A DNA stretch of 64,000 bases from contig OZ007569.1 of NCBI GenBank assembly GCA_963931925.1, positions 43,928,521-43,992,520 of the forward strand, given 5' to 3'. The position numbers and the translations under genes are program-made. Under the pieces are notes generated by a model. The model was not told where the DNA came from. It was given only the letters and a program-made list of their open reading frames with translations, and made no database searches. Shown in pieces: positions 47,511 through 58,277 of the stretch. The DNA comes from Onchidella celtica. Taxonomy: Eukaryota > Mollusca > Gastropoda > Systellommatophora > Onchidiidae. Numbering within the stretch: position 1 is the first letter of the stretch; every line of letters begins with the position of its first letter.

Positions 47511-49175
47511 TTTTCTGACATCATTTAACCAAAGATACGGTACGAGAAACAATGAGACAGCTGGCGCTTTTTGCATGCACACATTTCGCACCACCACCTA
47601 GCAAGGATTGCGGGGAAGTAATGAACAATGCAGTATTTTACAATGCCAGATAGGGAAAATATTGAATTTTGTTCACCGTTCAGCTATCGCTGTAGACCTT
47701 GATTGACTCATTTTGTCATTTTCACTTCAATCGCCGTGGGAAAACTGGCACTTTTTTTCTTTCGTTTCAGTCTCAGTGGCAATGTAACAAATCAGCATCA
47801 TTAATTTATCATTATATCAAGTATTCTTTTCATGCTGTGCGCTATGCCCCCCCCCCCCCCCAATCAGTGCGCAAAATGTGTGCACGATTTTTTTAGAGGC
47901 GCGAAGAAGGGGGTGTCTCATCCTATCGTCTCTAGTATCTTTGATTTAACCTACAAGACTTTCTGATCGAAAACACAAGACTTCCTAGTGCAAATTTCTG
48001 AGGGCATCAAGCAGCGCCACTCTTTAGTCTAGGGGAACATTAATTTGCCTTGTGATTCATGATCCAGCCTATTCGCCAACGATTATAAACTGGTGCAATC
48101 TCTAGTGCTCCAACTAAGAAGGCGAACCTGGCTTATATTATTGGTAGGCCTACTTGAAATTTATGCAAATTTAGAACTACTTCGATAAAACGCTGGCTAA
48201 ACTGTTAACAGCCTTTTGAGATGCAAATGAATATAATGCGTTTTCATCATCCGTTGTAGGCTACTTTTCTTCAAAACAAGCAACGGTTTTCAAGATGTAT
48301 AAGGCAGCAGACCTTGCTGTTTGTGGTATTTCATCATTTGATCACGAGAAAGTATATCACCAAATTGGAAATTTATGAAATTAAATCAGACTTACCTTAA
48401 AAGGCGGCCTTAGTGTTGATTCTGTTGTTGCTTTTTTCACTTTGAGCAGACCAGGTGTGTTTCTTATAGTATTATGACACTGTCTGTTCTGCTTGGCCGC
48501 TTGTTGCAAATTCGTAACGTAAATTTTGCAAATGAGTAAATTATGCACTCCCATCTATAACTTGGTTCTAATCACAGAGCTTTGTAAATAGCTTTTGTGT
48601 AGACCTGCGGTTCTAATTCACTGTTTGTTTCCAATCTTCACATTCGTCTGACAAATGTCAAAATGCATGAAATAGGACTTCACAATGGCGCACGCCGATT
48701 TAATACCCGGCTGTGTCGTCAAGGTGAACAGTCCTTCTAAACACGGGTATTTCGGCCATTGTAAAGACACAACTCACAGAAAAACACGGGATATCTGTTT
48801 GAGCTCAATATTCCCCGATTTCCTTGGTCTCACGAGAATGGTTTTCACATTTTGGTATGGTCAACTTGAGTCCTTTTGTTTACCCGTGTCAGTTGTCATC
48901 TTCGAGCTCAGTTAACCTTTTGGTTACTAAAACCGTGAAAGCTGGATTTCTGAAATATTGTCGACATTTGCAAAATCGTTTTTCACTTACATCCATTTAC
49001 GAGAGCCGATGTGAATCTAAATTGTGATATTCAATTGCAATTCAAAGTTATTAATTGAGAGCTAAATAGGCCTACGTGGAACGTATGGAGTGGTAAAGGA
49101 TTCTCAGCAATGCTGGGCCGATATTGATAACGTTAGAGAAGACGTATGACGGCCTCCGTGACGTGCTGATATTAT
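47511..49175. other. Non-coding stretch
   Basis: Mostly AT-rich with a C tract (47848-47861). A 76-codon frame at 48685-48915 opens in a good start context (CACAATGGCG) but shows no domain, so I do not call it. No repeat with definable ends. Confidence 0.4.
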
Positions 49176-49390
49176 CTAGTATCCGAGACATAGGATACCG
49201 AGACAGTTCAATTCGCCCAATTCCGTCTGTCGACTTGCGCGCGTATCATCCATGTCGACAGTGTAAGAATTCGAGCCATACCCCTTCTTAATTGAGTAGT
49301 ACCCATCGTGTTAAGACGCGCACAATTGTGAACATAAATATAGTGAAAGAAGGAATGGTCCGTCTCGGTTTCCTGTGTCTCGGCTATTAT
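49176..49390. mobile_element. MITE with 7-bp target duplication, copy 1
   Basis: A 201-bp element (49183-49383) with inverted termini of about 24 bp of the form CCGAGACAYAGGAWACCGAG. Flanks are CTAGTAT (49176-49182) and CTATTAT (49384-49390), a 6/7 match. The reverse complement of the whole element aligns with 53694-53898. No coding. The superfamily is not recognised. Confidence 0.85.
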
Positions 49391-49653
49391 TATGTTATAA
49401 ATATATAGACTACTGGGTGTTCTACCCCACTTTAAATCGTATCATAACCCTTTTCTTATTTTGTACTGGCATCATAGTGGCATAAAGAGGAGGGCGATAC
49501 TGGCATGAAGAAGGGGTGCGAGGGAGGGGGTTAGGAGCACCATGCATTGGCCAGCCAACCAATCAGTCAGACAGACAATCCATCCGTCAATCTGACTGGT
49601 TGTGACAGATTTAAGGAAAGATATGGCTGTTTTATTTTTTTTTAATGAGAGAG

Positions 49654-49685
<32 letters not shown>

Positions 49686-49690
49686 GGAGG

Positions 49691-49759
<69 letters not shown>

Positions 49760-49906
49760 AAGACTGACGAATACAAAGAGATTTACTCTGAGAGACTCCG
49801 GATACTTTTTTTACAGTCAATAATACTGAGGTTAGAAAAGAAGTACTGTGTTGTGGTCAAAATATACTAGTTAATTACTGGAGTGAAACCCATTTATGTG
49901 TACAGA
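49391..49906. other. Non-coding stretch with a long GA tract
   Basis: A (GA)n tract with minor G interruptions runs at about 49647-49756. The rest is featureless. Confidence 0.5.
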
Positions 49907-50285
49907 GGTTACATCATGTTTCTCAATGAGGGGTCGCGTGTGTCAATATGTTGGTGGGGCGTGGGACTTTCAGAATAGGGCGTAGGGATGTTTCATGAAA
50001 TCAGTGATTCAATTTCATTGTGTATTCTAACTTAATAGTATAGCCATTGTTGTTTGTTTAACTCGGATTAAAACATCGAACTGAACAGAATCATAACTTT
50101 AATTTTAATTTTAATAGTTATGCGCAACCAAGCCGGTTACAATCCTTACTGTATGATTATAATAAATAATATACTGTCTACTAAGTTGTCGGATTATGGT
50201 GGGGCGCATGTTTTTGGGTTATTTTTTTTTTTTGTAATTGAAGTTGGATGTGGGACAAAAACGGATGAGACACATTGGGTTAAAT
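49907..50285. mobile_element. Short non-autonomous hAT element, copy B
   Basis: The element spans 49915-50277, with termini ATGTTTCTCAAT and GATGAGACACATTG (decayed hAT ends). Target duplication is GGTTACAT (49907-49914) against GGTTAAAT (50278-50285), 7 of 8. It matches 22052-22365 in inverse orientation, with shared blocks such as GGGACTT.CAGAATRGGGCG, TTGTTGTTTGTTTA and GTGGGACAAAAAC. Confidence 0.83.
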
Positions 50286-51600
50286 GGTTTAGTTATATGA
50301 GAAATGAGGTTTACGAAGCAGAGCAGAATGCAAAGTTGGTTGGGGGGGGGGGGGGGTCATTGTACAGAATGTAGCAAGATCAAGACTTAGTGCGGTTGGG
50401 AGAATTTTGTTCACTGAAATCACAGGTCGTGGTGTCGCGTAGAAAAAACAACAACAGCAAAACACGTCATCTCAAGTTCTCAACCCTCTCCCAAGCTAAG
50501 AGTTCAATTGTTTGTGAACTAAATCTCTCCTCCACCCCCCCCTCCCCCAAAGACTGTCTGCCTTTCGCTTCCCCTTCCCCCCTCGTTCAAGCAAATAGAC
50601 ATACGCGCATGCACACACACTGGCACCACCCCCCCCCCCCACACACACAGAGGCCCTCCTTACAAATTTTGAAAACTTAAAGTGATACTTTTTGCAAAAG
50701 ATGCCATCCATATTGTATATATGCTCGATTTTAGAGATTTTTTTAGAGTGAGAGAGAGACAGACAGACAGGAAAAAAAAGAGAGATAGAGAGAGAGAAAC
50801 ACAGAGATAGAGGGAGAGAAATAGAGAGAAAGACAGATAGATAGAGGAATATGGGGATTGGGCAGTTGAGACTGTTCGTGATCATCACATCAGCCCGTGT
50901 CAGCATTCTTTCTCTTCTTCAGGGGCAGATGCAACGTTTCGACAATGGGCTTTAAATTTAAAGCATTGAAGATTGACCACAAATCTCGTGTATTCCTTTG
51001 CCGAGCGCATTTTTAACTGTTCTTGGTCAAAACCATTTTGGAGTTTGGCTTGTCGGCTTCCGTATGTCTTGCCTACAATTTCCATGTATGACTTTGTCTT
51101 CAACCGCGTATATTGGCATGTGATGTCTGCAGTCGAAAAACTTTTGCTTTTGTTGTGCGTTCAACGGTTTCCAGTATTCTCGAGGTTTCAATTAATTTAT
51201 CTGTTTTTCTCTGTTATTAGCAGCCAGAGCGGCGAATGAAATTATTATATCTCCCTGCCATGGATCCTGATATCGTACAGATCAAATCGAGAAGTAATTT
51301 TGAAAGACACATTTGGTATTCGAGCAGAAGATGAGACTTCCAGTGGAAATACAACAGTGTAAAAAAGAGGCTGGACTCAGCCATGCCCCTGTAGGATATT
51401 ATACTGGAATCAAAGAAATACTTGGCAGTGTAAATCAGACACTGATCGGATCAGTGAGATCACTCACAAAATCTGAGTTTTTATACCCGCAAACAGGACG
51501 AATCCACTTCAGTTTTAACACATTTGACGAAGGGTTGCGACTTTATGTTTTGCTAATAAATCGCTGTGTGCAAACACACCACCCCTAGACGACGGTATTT
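50286..51600. other. Non-coding stretch
   Basis: G tract (50341-50356), C tracts (50534-50543, 50628-50640) and purine-rich DNA (50746-50850). The frames here have no recognisable domains. Confidence 0.4.
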
Positions 51601-51739
51601 TGTCCAGCTTCCCAATTTTGACACGTGTCAGCTGAGCGGTTGAAACGTATGGTAATTTGTTTTTGTATGAGGTTCGTGAAATCAAGGTCTTTAAACATCG
51701 TTAATTCTTTTTATTGTGAATTATTGATTAAAACTACAT

Positions 51740-51822
<83 letters not shown>

Positions 51823-52373
51823 CTATCTAGCTGTTGTAGAAGTAGTTTTACTTGTGGCCGTTGTTGTTGTTGTTATCGTTGTTTTGTCATTGCTGGAAAT
51901 AACTTGCATCTTTTAACGTGTCCTCAGAGATCAATCCCCCCCCCCCCCCACACACACACACACAAACAAGCACTCCACAATCCTGACTAATACAACATTG
52001 AAAGGAAGCTGCAGTAGAAATAACTCGGCTGATTTTTTTTTCCTGCAAAAAATGCCGTCTGTTGGGTTTTGGATGAAAATGTGCGGGTGGGGTAAGGGCA
52101 GCAACCAATTAATTTCTCAGTTTTTATATTGTAGCATGACTACCGAACCTCCACAACGGTGATAACGTATAATAATAATGATAATAAAAAATTGTTTTTC
52201 TGTTCGGAAACGACGAAATTAGCAACATCAACACTGTCGAGACTGGCAGTCCTATTAACTGAAACGTATGGCATTTTGTTTTAGTATGAAGTTTGTGAAA
52301 TCAAGGTCATTAATCATCGTTATTTCTTTTTATTGTGAATTATTGACTGAAACAGTAAATTTTATACATGTAA

Positions 52374-52419
<46 letters not shown>

Positions 52420-53475
52420 AAACTGTTGTAGAAGTAGTTTTACTTGTGGTTGTTGTTGTGGTTATCGTTGTTTTGTCATTGCTGTCAGATGAGAGAAGGT
52501 TTGTAAGAAACTAAAATGTCAAAGAATGGTCACATGTTCGGTGGTTAAGTTCTGTTTTATTAAAAAATTTTTGTTCTTCAGTTCGGAAACGACGAAATCA
52601 GCAACAGCATCAACACTGTCGAGACTGGCAGTTCTATTAACTGACAAGCATTAAAGGATCGAACCTAACTGCATGCAGTGGTAGTAGTTAATTTACAGAT
52701 TTTAAAGGACTAGTATTCACTGGGCCAAAATTGCTTTCCTACAGTAATTGTTACAAATTGTCGAAAGTCTTCATTTTTTTGGTGAAATAAAAGAGGGACC
52801 TTTTAATATGAAGTATTTGTTTTATGGGTCCATGTACAATAGAATACTTGTTATGATGGGAACCACTACTTCATAGCATTTGTTCCGGGGGAATCATCTA
52901 CAATATAGTACTTGTTCCGGGGGGGGGGGGCATCCATAATGGGGGAACAAATACTTCACAGCTGCCACAAAGCGTGAGCCATGAAGTACTTGTTCCGGGG
53001 GAACGTCTACTATGGGTGGGCCAAATTAATACTTCGTTACACTGGCACACTCAGAAAACGCGCAAACAAATTATAAAAGGCAAAAGATTTGAATTGGAGC
53101 TGAAGTCACGTTCTCGTAGGAAATAACTTTCATCTTTTAACGTGTCCTCAGAGGTCAATATCCCCCCCCCCCCCCCACACACACACAACAACAACAACAC
53201 ACACAAGTGCTCCATAATCCTGCCCCATTCAACATTGAAAGGGGTGGAGTTTTTTTCGTTGTTTTTTTTTCATCAGTTGCAGTGGAAATAACTTAGGGGT
53301 TTTTTTTGTTTTGCCTGCGAAAAATGCCGTCTGTTGATTTTTCGATGAAAATGTGTGGATGGGGTAAGGGCAGCAACAAAATAATTTCTCTGTTTTTATA
53401 TTGTATAAATATGGATTGTTTCCCTTGAAACATGACTGCCAAGCCTCCAAAATGGTGACAAAGTATAATAACATG
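51600..53475. repeat. Shuffled segmental duplication (modules A, B, C, D)
   Basis: Module A (AAATCAAGGTCWTTAA..TTTTTATTGTGAATTATTGA) occurs at 51665-51734 and about 52286-52352, each followed by a GA tract (51746-51820, 52379-52414). Module B (CTGTTGTAGAAGTAGTTTTA) follows at 51831-51895 and 52423-52485. Module C (CTTTTAACGTGTCCTCAGAG, C/CA tract, AATGCCGTCTGTTG, GGGGTAAGGGCAGCAAC) is at 51896-52165 and 53119-53475. Module D (TCGGAAACGACGAAATYAGC) is at 52204-52262 and 52581-52644. The order A-B-C, D-A-B, D, C indicates repeated partial duplications. Between D and C lie several GTACTTGTTCCGGGGG-type units (52810-53030). No protein is encoded. Confidence 0.9.
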
Positions 53476-53686
53476 TATAATTCCATGTATGATGTATTTA
53501 ACTTTGCACAACGGAGTTTTACAATTTGTAATTGTAAATATTTTTTTTTTACAGTTCACTGTATTGTGTTTGCATGTACTAATAATATTTGAGAGTGAAG
53601 CTTTTGTCAGAAATACCGTAACCTTCCCCTCCTCCTACATGTTGATGAATTGTTGTATTCTGCACTTATCAAATAGATTTTAGCAA

Positions 53687-53905
53687 GTACAACCAGAGAC
53701 ACAGAATACCGAAACGAACCATTCCTTCTCCCACTATATGTCCACAAATTGCGTGTATAGATATGGTGAGTACTACTTTTTCGTTCAATTATGAAGTGGG
53801 GTGACTCAAATTGTTGCATTGTTGACATCAATGATTATGCGTGCAAGTCCATGGACGGAATATGACAAATTGATTTGTCTCAGTTTCCTGTGTCTCGGGT
53901 ACAAC
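53687..53905. mobile_element. MITE with 7-bp target duplication, copy 2
   Basis: A 205-bp element (53694-53898), left end CAGAGACACAGAATACCGAA, right end TCAGTTTCCTGTGTCTCGG. It is flanked by a perfect 7-bp duplication GTACAAC (53687-53693 and 53899-53905). Inverse orientation relative to 49183-49383, and alignable along its whole length (CCATTCCTTCT, GGTRAGTACTACT-type, GCGTGCAAGTC blocks). Confidence 0.88.
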
Positions 53906-53953
53906 TAAGTGCTAAACATTTTGGTCAATACTTTTTAGTTACAAATTATATGT

Positions 53954-53954
<1 letters not shown>

Positions 53955-54038
<84 letters not shown>
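53955..54038. repeat. Compound GT/GA microsatellite
   Basis: (GT)n to about 54007 followed directly by (GA)n to 54038. It lies 27 bp beyond the stop of the minus-strand ORF that starts its coordinates at 54065. Confidence 0.95.
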
Positions 54039-54039
<1 letters not shown>

Positions 54040-54064
54040 CTATTACAAATGTCAAATAAAAATT

Positions 54065-54750
54065 TCAAGAGTCAATGAGGGTGTCTATGTCACTGCCTAT
54101 TATCACAGCTGGGTTCTGCTTCCTCTTCTTGGGTGGGATGCCCCCAGCCTCTGCAGGCGAGGGGTCTGATGATGATGTGGGTACCGAAATGGGTAAGTTC
54201 CCACACAGGTCACAGTGATATCTTAAGTCGGCTGTGTCATTGTCACTGACACGAAACTCCTCGACATGTGGGAGTACACACACGTCCCCGGCGTAGAGCC
54301 CGTCAGTGTTGGGAATATTGTTCCATCTCTGCAGCGTCTGATCGGATGTTGCACCCCAAAAGACGCGTCCTGGTTTCTTTAGGAATGCCAGGGTGTTGTA
54401 GAGATCACCCACGAAACAGGACAGAACATGTCCTCCCATTGATCTTACTGCTCGTTTCATCCTGCGGAAAATTGGTAAGGACGGTAAGTCTGAGTCTGAT
54501 ATCCTGTTCACGGTATTAATGGCGAGAGTGGTCGAGGTATGAGGGTCGGCGATGCAGGTGCCGTCGGTGTCATGTTTCATTGTGTTCAATATTATATGAA
54601 GGTGATTTCCCTCAGACACCTGACTGGCGTCTTTACTGGGGTGTACTGCCACCTGCAAAAGGTCAGCTTGTGACGACAGGAAAGTTTTGAGTGTGTTGAG
54701 CGCTGTCCTGGACATTTCATACAGCTTTGAAAGCAACTTCTGCTTGGTAG
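54065..54750 (-). CDS. Unidentified ORF with an HUH-like motif and basic tail, possibly a replication-protein remnant
   Basis: I do not recognise this protein with certainty. The 223-codon frame counted from a TTG codon has an in-frame ATG 21 bases later, and stays open upstream to a TAA at about 54750. It is GC-richer than its flanks, which makes it look genuinely coding in origin. Visible features are GNHLHIIL (43-50, an HUH-type H-x-H), a central segment with GRVFWGATSDQTLQRW, a CDLC pair (175-178) and a basic nuclear-localisation-like PPKKRKQ (about 201-207). HUH endonucleases occur in parvoviral NS1 proteins and other rolling-circle or rolling-hairpin replication proteins, and endogenous parvoviral pieces are known in invertebrate genomes. 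The helicase domain expected of NS1 is absent. This link is a hypothesis from one short motif. Alternatives are an exon of a host gene or another mobile-element protein. Confidence 0.45.
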
Positions 54751-54875
54751 CCCATTAGGTAATTCATAATCAGTTCCTTTGCATTAAAATATATTTACGA
54801 CCTATGCCGTTAAGTCAGTCAGTTAATCCTTTGCATTTCATAATTTTTATAAAGTTCTTATTTTGTGTCTGTTTT

Positions 54876-54960
54876 TATTTGTATTTGTATTTGTATTTGT
54901 ATAACTCTTTAATCACATTTGGGAAATTTGCCATTGTACCATTGCAACCTAGTTATAACT
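54876..54960 (-). mobile_element. SINE 3'-end fragment
   Basis: The ATTTGT-repeat (tail) and the next 60 bp (TAACTCTTTAATCACATTTGGGAAATTTG region to AGTTATAACT) match the tail end of the SINE at 19479-19952. The remaining body and tRNA head are missing. The match stops exactly where a palindrome begins (54958). Confidence 0.87.
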
Positions 54961-54996
54961 ATATAGCAAGGACTACAGTAGTCCTTGCTATATAGT
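54958..54996. repeat. Perfect 39-bp palindrome
   Basis: The arms 54958-54976 and 54978-54996 are exact reverse complements (ACTATATAGCAAGGACTAC) around one A. It abuts the truncated SINE fragment. Confidence 0.97.
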
Positions 54997-55506
54997 AACA
55001 TCACATTTACCAAGCAAAGTAAGGTATGTACCTTATGGCCATTGTCTTTTTTTTCTTCTGAAAGTTATTCTTGTACCACTCCTTAATTGTCCAATGTTGT
55101 CTTTTCTAGTTTATTTCTTCCTTTTTAAAGTCTCTTTATCCCTATTAATTTAACCAAATTCTGCTCAGGAGAGGCCAATTTTTAAGCTGTAAATGTGTGA
55201 AAATCAATTTCGGCTGAGGGGCGTTGCCTCCCCTGGACCCCCTACAAGGGACCTACGTGGCCCCTGGTGTTTCATTTTCAGAGAATTTTTTCAAATGTCA
55301 TTTACACCCCTGCGAAAGTTATTTCATCATAATTTTTATATTGGAATACTTTTGCGAAATTTGCGTTCAAAATCTTTGGAAGTAGCCGAATTCTTTGATT
55401 AAAGGTTTGGAATGCTACTTGTTTTTGTTTTTTCAATAAAAAAAAAAAAATCGTTTAGAGATCATCACAATTGAAATTAAAATTAATAGACTAAAATTTA
55501 TCCCTA

Positions 55507-55598
<92 letters not shown>

Positions 55599-55673
55599 CC
55601 CCCCCCCCCATATCACCAACGAAAATTTAGAATTCATTATGAAATAAATATTATATAATATATATTCAAATAA
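54997..55673. other. Non-coding stretch with a long AC tract
   Basis: A GC-rich segment (55205-55265, with GGGGCGTTGCC and CCCTACAAGG) looks like part of an unidentified repeat. An (AC)n tract with C run fills 55508-55609. Confidence 0.5.
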
Positions 55674-56076
55674 TCTATTATATATTTCAGTAACTTGCAA
55701 CCTTTGGCATGACTAACTGACCAAACTATACACTCTTCAGGCCTTAAATTTGGCAGGAAGGTGGCAATTGAGATAAGGAAGATGATGGCTATAATTAAAT
55801 AGTTGTTTACTTCAAGCATGTATTTTAAAAAAATAACAATGTTTATTGCTATGTATTTTTGCATGTTTGTTTCGTAATATATTATAGTACCGGCTATGTC
55901 ATAAAAAGTAACCGTTATTCAAGAGTTCAGTTTGGTGCATAATGTTGTGGTGTGCATGAGTTCTGAAGCAAGACTGTAGTTTATTACTTTTATTATATGA
56001 GAGAGAGAGAGAGAGAAAGAGGGAGGGGGGGGGGGTATGATTGTTTATTCCGGGCAATGCCCGGTAGGACATCTAG
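55674..56076 (+). mobile_element. Non-autonomous Helitron, copy 2
   Basis: A 403-bp element starting TCTATTATATA and ending CTAG, between A (55673) and T (56077). A perfect 3' hairpin (CCGGGC AAT GCCCGG, 56050-56064) lies nine bases before CTAG. It matches 15783-16186 throughout in the same orientation, and its GA/G tract (about 55999-56035) is longer than in copy 1. No coding. Confidence 0.92.
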
Positions 56077-57937
56077 TATTATAATATTTTAGAATGCAAG
56101 TTGTGAGTTGTGAACTGTTGTGGGTTGTGAACTGCGCCTAACAGGCTGCGTTACAATTTGCTCTGAGATAGAGAGAGATAGAGGGAGTGAGAGAAGAGGG
56201 TGAGAGAAAGAAAGAGAGAGTGAGAGAGATGCAAATCGAGAGAACAAGACTTTCTGCAAAGCGCCTAGAGCAAACTCGTTTGGATTAGGCGCTATATAAA
56301 GGATCTTCATTATCATCATTATCATTATCTGAATTTTTTAATAATTATTATTTTTTTTAATTTTTCAAGAATTTCTGGTCATACTTCGTCTACATACGCT
56401 TTAGAACAAAACAAAAAATCGTACAGATGTGTGTCTTAAAATCAATTTCCCATGTTCAAAAACAAACTACGGTAGATCTGTCAAAATTAACATACATGTA
56501 GTTGCAATATGCCAAGTTACGAAACCTGTAAAATTGCAAAATAAAAAAAAATGAGCACATGCTTAAAAAAGTTCTTTTTTTTTTTTGTATATTTATTTAA
56601 GCTTTATGCCTAAGATACAGTATTGTAAGATCATTGGAGCCTGTTGCTCTCGAAATTTGTCAGTTTTTAAACAACAGCAACAAGTACAATAAAACCCACA
56701 AGACAATAAATCTTTGTTCATTTATGACACGGAATGGAGTTTGTTTAGGGCAATGGTTGTTTAAATAACGGGAATGAAAAGATAGTTGGTTCACTCAGTC
56801 ATGATGACGAGAATGTGGCAGGCACCATTGTTCTACATTCCGATAGTACCAGTTCTGGCGTTCTAATTTACTTTTGTATCTCTCACCTTTAATCAGAATC
56901 TTTGATTACGTTTTTGTATACACAGTACAACAATTTATTCAGCCTTGTTAGTCGTTGTTCACATTGTCCTGTGCATTCTTCATTACCCCATTGTGTCTCA
57001 CACGTCTTTTTCAACTGACTGTTGTGAAAGACTGTTGCTAAAATCAACTGGCAATGCTGATAAAATAAAAATGTGAACAAGGTATCTTTTGTTGTCAAGT
57101 AACGTTTAACAAAGATTACTTTCGTTCATTGTGGCATTGTTTAATATCGCTACACAGCACTATTGAAGTCGGGGTGGACGGTTGAAAATTTGTTGGTACT
57201 AGCATAGCCAAGTTAATGATTTGAAATGAAGACTTTGAATAAAAAGGTAACTCATAAATGATGGATAATAATTCCATTATAAAATAAGTGGAGAGGCTAA
57301 GACGGTGACAATAAAAACAGCATATTCTGTTTAAATCAATGGGCCTCAACCTTTTCCAGGCAATCGACTCCAAGACCCCACATTTTCCTACATCTCTCTC
57401 GCTCTCTCTCTCCCCCTCCTCCACCCTCTCTCTCTCTCTTTCTTCTTTACTCCGGGGTAAACTACTAAGAGAAGTACACAGATTACACACAAATTATGGT
57501 GGTTATTCATTGTAACCCAAAACAGAAAACATTCGTCACCCAAAGCACTGAAAGTTGGTCCGTGCACACTTGTACGAGTCAGTGCATTCCCTGTGGTTGG
57601 TGTGCCATGATCAGTTTGGTAACGTCAGATTCAGTACTTGTGAGAAGATCATCCCGATCACATACCTGAGCATGTTCTCTGTTCCGAAGTCTCGGCTGGA
57701 GACCACAATTAATGGTGAAACAGACCACGACCTAGCGGGATGCAGCGGGCAGTGCTGTTGTGCTAGGGTGAAGTAAAATGTATGGGCGGCGAGGCACCGG
57801 TCTGGCGCCAACACCAACCAATGGTCTGTTTCATCCCTTAAACCTTTCCCACAAGATGGCAAGCTGGGAAGGCCACTACTCGGAGTTTCGTTTCCTTCAG
57901 GGCCGGGGTTTGGGGGGGGGGGATGAGGGGGAGGGGA
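56077..57937. other. Non-coding stretch with a CR1/L2-like 3' stem
   Basis: At 56261-56330 a GCGCCTA...TAGGCGC stem, TATATAAAGGATC and a TTATCA tail resemble the 3' end of the CR1-like LINE at 12717-14143. No coding is attached, so it may be a SINE or dead LINE end. Two GAAACAGACCA-type words lie inverted at about 57716 and 57823. The rest is AT-rich with a CT-rich stretch (57395-57440). Confidence 0.5.
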
Positions 57938-58030
57938 AGCCCGGGCAGCGGCCTGTTCGGCCTGCTCTTTTCGATTTCCAAGTGCCAAGGCATCTTTAAC
58001 GTGCACAACGTGCACACGAGCCCTCCGAGG
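57938..58030 (-). mobile_element. SINE core fragment, third copy
   Basis: The conserved core shared with 19679-19780 and 20656-20745 is present (GGCAGCGGCCTGTTCGGCCT through GTGCACACG), but the tRNA head is gone. The match ends at about 58030, 35 bp before an exon. The minus-strand frame reading through it is a SINE translation. Confidence 0.85.
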
Positions 58031-58065
58031 GTAGAAAAGAACAGATTTCCTCACGTTCTATCTAG

Positions 58066-58277
58066 GCATGCACGAAATACCCTGGCCGCAGTTCAGTGAT
58101 GGAGAGGGAGCAGCTCTTTTTGCAAATGCCCCGGAAGAATTCATCATGATCACAAGGATTTATCATCCTTTTAGGGACACATCCAGTGTAGATCTCATAT
58201 ATCCTTGGAATTACGTGAACCCAAAATTTCATGCGTCTGGATATCGCTTACGTAGAGAGCCACATGAAACCTTGCCT
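58066..58277 (+). CDS. Internal exon of an unrecognised host gene
   Basis: I do not recognise the product. A pyrimidine-rich acceptor ends in AG at 58064-58065. From 58066 two bases complete a split codon, then 70 codons stay open to 58277, followed by a near-consensus donor GTGAGT (58278-58283). Length 212 bp, entering after the first base of a codon and leaving at a codon boundary. The peptide begins MHEIPWPQFSDGEGAALFAN and continues with ITRIYHPF, LIYPWNYVNPKF and RREPHETLP: aromatic- and proline-rich, soluble-looking, no transmembrane segment. The in-frame ATG at 58068 could also be a start codon. Partner exons were not found, and a link to the lectin-like gene 3 kb to the right is possible but unsupported. 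Confidence 0.55.

Noticed and set aside
54001-54038. GA and CT tracts (here and at 1169, 10649, 18283, 49647, 51746) as promoter GAGA elements
   Set aside because: They are long microsatellites scattered without relation to any start site, and several are parts of duplicated or mobile units.
57345-57390. Possible hAT terminus (GGGCCTCAACCTTTTCC)
   Set aside because: No matching right terminus or flanking duplication could be found nearby.
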